A stretch of 64,000 nucleotides of DNA from Xanthomonas phaseoli pv. phaseoli (lineage in GTDB: Bacteria; Pseudomonadota; Gammaproteobacteria; Xanthomonadales; Xanthomonadaceae), in contig CP094243.1 in the NCBI GenBank assembly GCA_022749655.1, positions 5,084,001 through 5,148,000 of the forward strand, given 5' to 3'. This document shows positions 60,512-64,000 of this stretch, in pieces; positions within the stretch are counted from its first letter, which is position 1, and every line of letters starts with the position of its first letter. Position numbers and translations under genes: made by a program. The notes beneath the pieces are model-generated. The model was not told where the DNA came from. It saw only the letters and a program-made list of their open reading frames with translations, and searched no databases.

Positions 60512-61285
60512 TTACAGCGTGGTGGAAGCCAGCCCGCCATCGATCGGCAGGGTGATGCCGTTGATCCAGCGGGCAGCGTCGGATGCGAGAAACACGATGC
60601 CCTCGGCCACTTCATCGGCATAGGCCGGGCGGGTCATGCGCTTGGCGTCTGCCTTGACCCGTTCCTCGCCGAGCATGGCGGCAAAATCGCCCAGGATCGG
60701 GGTGAACACCGGACCCGGAGACACGTTGTTCACGCGCACGCCGTGGTCGGCGAACCAGGGCCGCGATTGCAGCAAAGTCCACACGATCAACGCCTCCTTG
60801 AAGTATTGGTAGCAGGTGTCGTGCGCTACCGGATGCGCCGCCAGCCACGCGCTGCCGCTGTCGAAGCTGTCGGTTGCCGCCAGCTGCTTGTGCAGCTCCA
60901 GACGCTGCGGCCATTCGGCGCCCAGGATCGAGGCGACATTGATGATGGAACCGCCAGAAACGATGCGTGGCAGCAGCCCCTGGGTCAGGTGGCGCAAGCC
61001 CAGATAGTTCACCCGCGCCACCACATCCAGCGGCGCGGTGCCCGGCACGCCGGCAATGTTTGCCAGGGCATCGATGTGATCCGGCAAGGCCTTCACCAAG
61101 GCATCGATGGATGCCGGGTCGCCGAGATCGGCCTGATGAAAGCCGTGCAGTGTCATCTGCACGGGCATGCGATCGACGCCGATCACCTTGGCGCCGTGAA
61201 ACCGTGCCAGCCGTGCGACCTCCGCGCCAATGCCCGACGCCACGCCGGTCACCACGATCGTCTTGTTCTGCAAATTCATTGCCAT
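60512..61285 (-). CDS. SDR alcohol dehydrogenase (coniferyl alcohol dehydrogenase-like)
   Basis: The 257-residue SDR has the cofactor motif VTGVASGIGAEVARL near residue 12, NIAGVPG, the active-site Tyr/Lys in CYQYFKEAL, and the C-terminal ITLPIDGGLAST. It resembles enzymes annotated as coniferyl alcohol dehydrogenase (calA). Placed directly before an aromatic aldehyde dehydrogenase and near vanAB, pobA and pca genes, it probably oxidises lignin-derived alcohols. I recall a reported Xanthomonas monolignol operon of similar layout (mol genes), which I cannot check here. Confidence 0.8.
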   Translation of the reverse strand: MAMNLQNKTIVVTGVASGIGAEVARLARFHGAKVIGVDRMPVQMTLHGFHQADLGDPASIDALVKALPDHIDALANIAGVPGTAPLDVVARVNYLGLRHLTQGLLPRIVSGGSIINVASILGAEWPQRLELHKQLAATDSFDSGSAWLAAHPVAHDTCYQYFKEALIVWTLLQSRPWFADHGVRVNNVSPGPVFTPILGDFAAMLGEERVKADAKRMTRPAYADEVAEGIVFLASDAARWINGITLPIDGGLASTTL

Positions 61286-61312
61286 CCTCCGAAGGAGCCA
61301 GCCGTGCCGGCG

Positions 61313-62340
61313 CTAGAACACATGGACATACTCGAAATTGACGTTGTTGCCGGACGCGGCATTCCTGACTTCCACCGGTAGATAGACGTTGGCGAACAGG
61401 ATGTTTTTTGCATCAAAAGCCCACACGCCACCCGGCCCTGCATAGAACGCGCGTTGACGGCTATCCGGCACGCGCTGGTCGTTGGTGCGGTTGTCGCGGA
61501 ACTGGGTCAGGTAGTACGCATTGATGCCCAGCCGCAGCTTCGGTGCCACGTCCCAGGACGTGGCGAAATTGATCCATCCCGCATCGCCTGCCTGACCATC
61601 GCGGAAGTCGAAGCCTGGCGGCAAGTTCGGACGGCGCTCGCTGCGGAAGTTGTAGATGTAGTTGATGCGTGCACTGACTTCCCAACTGGGCGTGGGAAGC
61701 ACCGTGAATGCGTAGCTTGGAATAAGCGACCAGTAACCGGAGCTCTGGTTGAGATCGCGATGGCCGTCTTACTTGCCGATCGGTGCCACGGCGTCGAATT
61801 CGAACCGCTGCGAGAACACCGCTCGCTCGTTGCGTATCACCGGTGGCATTTGCAGGTACGGTCCGAACGTCACATCCCCACGCCGGCGCCATTGTCGCGC
61901 AGCGTGGCAATGCTGTTGCGGCCGAAAGACGCATCCAGATTGACCAGCGGCACCAGCGCAGTGATGCCCAGCGACCCGCCGAATAATCGATACGGCGTGA
62001 CGTAAGCGAACTGGGTCAGCAGCACGGTGGAATCGATCCGCGGGTTGTCGAACACCCGGATATCGTTGCCACGGGCGTCCTTGATGGCATCCAGCGCGTT
62101 GTGCCGCAGGTAGGTGACGACCGCCAGGCCTGGCGTGGTGCTGGTGAAGCCATCCAGGAAACTGGTGCCCCCGGTATTGATGCCATTGGTCAGCGCCGCG
62201 CTCTGTGGCGCACTTTGCGCAGGCGCCGCGCCCGTCGCCAAGCCTGCCGCCAGGCCGAGCAACGCGCGCAGCCGCCAACCTGCCGCCACACCCGCACCAC
62301 GCGTCACCGATGATTCAATCACTGCAGAGATCTCCCGCAT
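61313..62340 (-). pseudogene. Outer membrane transporter of the MetA/phenol-degradation family, frameshift plus stop
   Basis: A signal-like N-terminus (RALLGLAAGLATGAAPAQS) leads into a beta-rich porin-like protein (TNGINTGGTSFLDGF, then FAYVTPYRLFGGSLGITALVPLV). Two lesions are visible. At 61876-61879 CCCC on + stands for five C, shifting the frame after NGAGVG. Then, in the resumed frame, a TAA (61769-61771) follows PIGK where a Tyr codon would fit, and the protein continues in the same frame to FEYVHVF at 61313. The family (Phenol_MetA_deg) is thought to help uptake of aromatic compounds. A stop that is not an indel argues for true inactivation. Confidence 0.78.
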
Positions 62341-62467
62341 TGGAAAGGAACGCGGTGCGTGCCACATCACCAACGTCAGGCAAGCGCGCGCGCCGCGTGA
62401 CGCACAGCGTGCAGTGGAAACGTTCGTTGAGAATCGCTGCCGGGGACAGGCCGCCGACGGAGGCGGG

Positions 62468-62944
62468 TTACGGCGTGTCCAGACGATCCAGACGGTCCAG
62501 GGCGCGCAACAACGGCGCTTCGCTGGAACCGAGCACGGCGCTGAGTTGCTGTTCCATGCGCAGCACTTCGGCCTCGGCGGCGGTCAGCAGCGCAGCGCCG
62601 GCCGCGGTCAGCGAAAGGTGCTGCATGCGCCGGTCCTGCCGCCCACGCACCTGCCGCAGCAGGCGACGCTTGACCAGCCTGGCCACCACGATCGCCAGAT
62701 TCGGCGGCGACACGTGCAGCACATCGCCGATCTGGCGCTGGTTGATGCCCGGGTTGCCATCCACCAGCATCAGCAGCGAGAAGTCGACCGGCTTGAGATC
62801 GAACGCGGCCACGCACTCCTGAAACATCCGCCGCACCATCAACTCGGTGCGGGTGATGCGATACCCCAGCAACCGCAGCAGCCGCGCCTGATCCACCGTG
62901 GTGACGGCATCGGGCAAGGGCGCAGCAAGGGCGGTGACGGGCAT
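62468..62944 (-). CDS. MarR-family regulator
   Basis: The 158-residue protein has the MarR winged helix: NQRQIGDVLHVSPPNLAIVVARLVKRRLLRQVRGRQDRRMQHLSLTAAG in pieces, with the wing QDRRMQ near residue 110. The porin, SDR and aldehyde dehydrogenase genes follow on the same strand, so it is the likely local regulator, possibly responding to an aromatic acid or CoA thioester. It starts at ATG 62944. A palindrome at 63221-63237 is a candidate operator. Confidence 0.85.
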   Translation of the reverse strand: MPVTALAAPLPDAVTTVDQARLLRLLGYRITRTELMVRRMFQECVAAFDLKPVDFSLLMLVDGNPGINQRQIGDVLHVSPPNLAIVVARLVKRRLLRQVRGRQDRRMQHLSLTAAGAALLTAAEAEVLRMEQQLSAVLGSSEAPLLRALDRLDRLDTP

Positions 62945-63220
62945 GGCGGTTCTCGCGACTGAGGCAGCGGGCGGACCGGTACGCGCAATGCGCCGCATCC
63001 GCAACGCCGATCGACGGCGTGCATCGCATTGTAGACGCCACCGGGCCTGCCGATGTGGTCGGACACGCTGCCGGTGCACGCGCCGCCGGCGTGTCAGCCA
63101 GGCCACCCTGCCACGCACGCAGCGTGCAACGGCGGACCAGCGCTGCGGCGGATGGGGGCGGCGATGATCCGGGCAAGGCTGAGACATGGTTCCAGTCGGC
63201 AAGTGATTGCGTTCCTGAAC

Positions 63221-63237
63221 AGTTATTGATCATAACT
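63221..63237. promoter_or_regulatory. Candidate MarR operator palindrome
   Basis: AGTTAT and ATAACT are exact inverted copies around TGATC. Size and AT-rich symmetry fit MarR-type operators. It is in the 493-base gap between the MarR gene and the HD-GYP gene, 277 bases upstream of the MarR start. No other supportable element was seen in that gap. Confidence 0.45.
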
Positions 63238-63437
63238 ACATTGCCAAGCTGCAGCGCAGCATGGTCGCGCTCGCTAGCAGCCAGCGCTCGCGGGCATGGC
63301 GGCCACGGGCGCAGCCAGGACGCAGGCGCATCGCATGGACGCGTGGCGCCTCTGTCCAGGGGGCACGATGATCGGCACACACGATGCACCGTGCGCATGA
63401 TCGCGACGGCTATCGGCTCACTGCCTGTGCAGCCCGC

Positions 63438-64000
63438 TCAGGGCAGCCAGAGCTTTTCCAGATCGCGGAAGCCCCAGTCGGCAGGACTTTCCATCTGCGC
63501 GATGCGGTCATGGCAGTCCGGACGCGACAGGTCGATGTCCTGCACCAACACGTGGCTGCGCAGCTTGGCCGAATAGAACACGCGCACCTTGGGCTTGAGC
63601 AGCGCATCGGGCGTCTGTTCGATCACCACCGCAAGTTTTTGCGACTCCAGCCGCACCAGCGAGCCGACCGGATAAATGCCCAGCCGGCGCACGAAGGCCT
63701 GGAACACCACCGGGTCGAAATGGCCTTTCCAGGAGGCCATTTGCTTGAGCGATTCGGCCGGATCCCAACCGCGTTTGTAGGGGCGGTCCGAGCTGATGGC
63801 GTCGTAGACATCGCAGACCGCCCCCATCCGCGACATCAACGAAATCTTCTCGCCCACCAATTGATTCGGGTAGCCGCTGCCGTCCATCTTTTCGTGGTGA
63901 TGCAGCGCGATTTCCAGCACCACCGCGTTCTGCACGCCGCCGGCCACCAGCAGCCGATGGCCGTCCAGCGGATGCTGGCGCATGATCTCCATCTCTTCGT
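63438..64000 (-). CDS. HD-GYP domain protein (cyclic di-GMP phosphodiesterase type), partial
   Basis: Only the C-terminal 187 or so residues are in the window; the gene begins beyond base 64000. The HD-GYP signature HHEKMDGSGYPNQLVGEKI is visible near 63890, followed by the family segments MGAVCDVYDAISSDRPYKRGW. A small C-terminal domain comes after. HD-GYP enzymes degrade cyclic di-GMP and control virulence and motility in xanthomonads; RpfG is the best known, but this is a different member because no receiver domain can be seen here. Confidence 0.9.
   Translation of the reverse strand, partial: EEMEIMRQHPLDGHRLLVAGGVQNAVVLEIALHHHEKMDGSGYPNQLVGEKISLMSRMGAVCDVYDAISSDRPYKRGWDPAESLKQMASWKGHFDPVVFQAFVRRLGIYPVGSLVRLESQKLAVVIEQTPDALLKPKVRVFYSAKLRSHVLVQDIDLSRPDCHDRIAQMESPADWGFRDLEKLWLP

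Overview
The window is GC-rich chromosome of a plant-pathogenic Xanthomonas. The gene content and protein sequences best fit the X. axonopodis/citri/euvesicatoria group; this placement is from recognised sequences, not a database search. The left part is the right half of the hrp pathogenicity island. The rest is core metabolism and a large set of genes for plant aromatic compounds.

Layout. 1-7823: type III secretion (T3S) genes hrcU (3' end)-hrcV-hpaC, then hrcQ-hrcR-hrcS-hpaA-hrcD-hrpD6, hrpE and hpaB, all on +. A perfect PIP box with a correctly spaced -10 box lies inside hpaC and drives the hrcQ operon. 8454-10907: effector xopF1 and its chaperone-like gene on -. 11168-12329: an IS5-family element with its target duplication. 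12901-17976: translocon gene hrpF and the LRR effector xopAE. A tRNA-Arg at 18383-18460 marks the edge of the island. 18944-26435: ubiA, comF and a biotin cluster bioB-bioF-(hypothetical)-bioH-(broken SDR)-bioC, with a BirA-like operator before bioB. 26682-38508: mixed housekeeping genes (lpxO-like, ydcF-like, PLP dehydratase, lipoprotein, mnmG, RIO kinase, IclR regulator, hydrolases). 38688-45862: the protocatechuate branch pcaI-J-F-H-G-B-D-C on -. 46115-48276: vanAB. 48700-53878: glpR-glpD-glpF-glpK with a clear GlpR palindrome. 54750-56078: an IS256-family element with an 8-bp duplication. 56293-58458: pobA and pobR, divergent. 59001-62944: a MarR regulator, an outer-membrane porin-like gene, an SDR and an aldehyde dehydrogenase, probably for lignin-type alcohols and aldehydes. 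The window ends in an HD-GYP gene.

Together, the right half funnels plant phenolics (aromatic aldehydes, vanillate, 4-hydroxybenzoate) to protocatechuate and then to succinyl-CoA plus acetyl-CoA. The left half builds the T3S machine and delivers effectors.

The most unusual property of the window is the number of disrupted reading frames. About fifteen otherwise well conserved genes carry a frameshift, usually a one-base change in a short G, C or A run: hrcR, hrcD, hrpF, xopAE, mnmG, pcaI, pcaJ, vanA, glpD and others. This pattern is typical of homopolymer sequencing error, so most of these are probably intact in the organism. Two loci look truly mutated: an SDR gene with a 16-bp repeat expansion, and a porin gene with both a frameshift and an in-frame stop. 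I found no clearly new multi-gene system. The best candidates for something undescribed are a structured leader before hrpF, a possible small RNA upstream of mnmG, and an orphan minus-strand terminator beside it.
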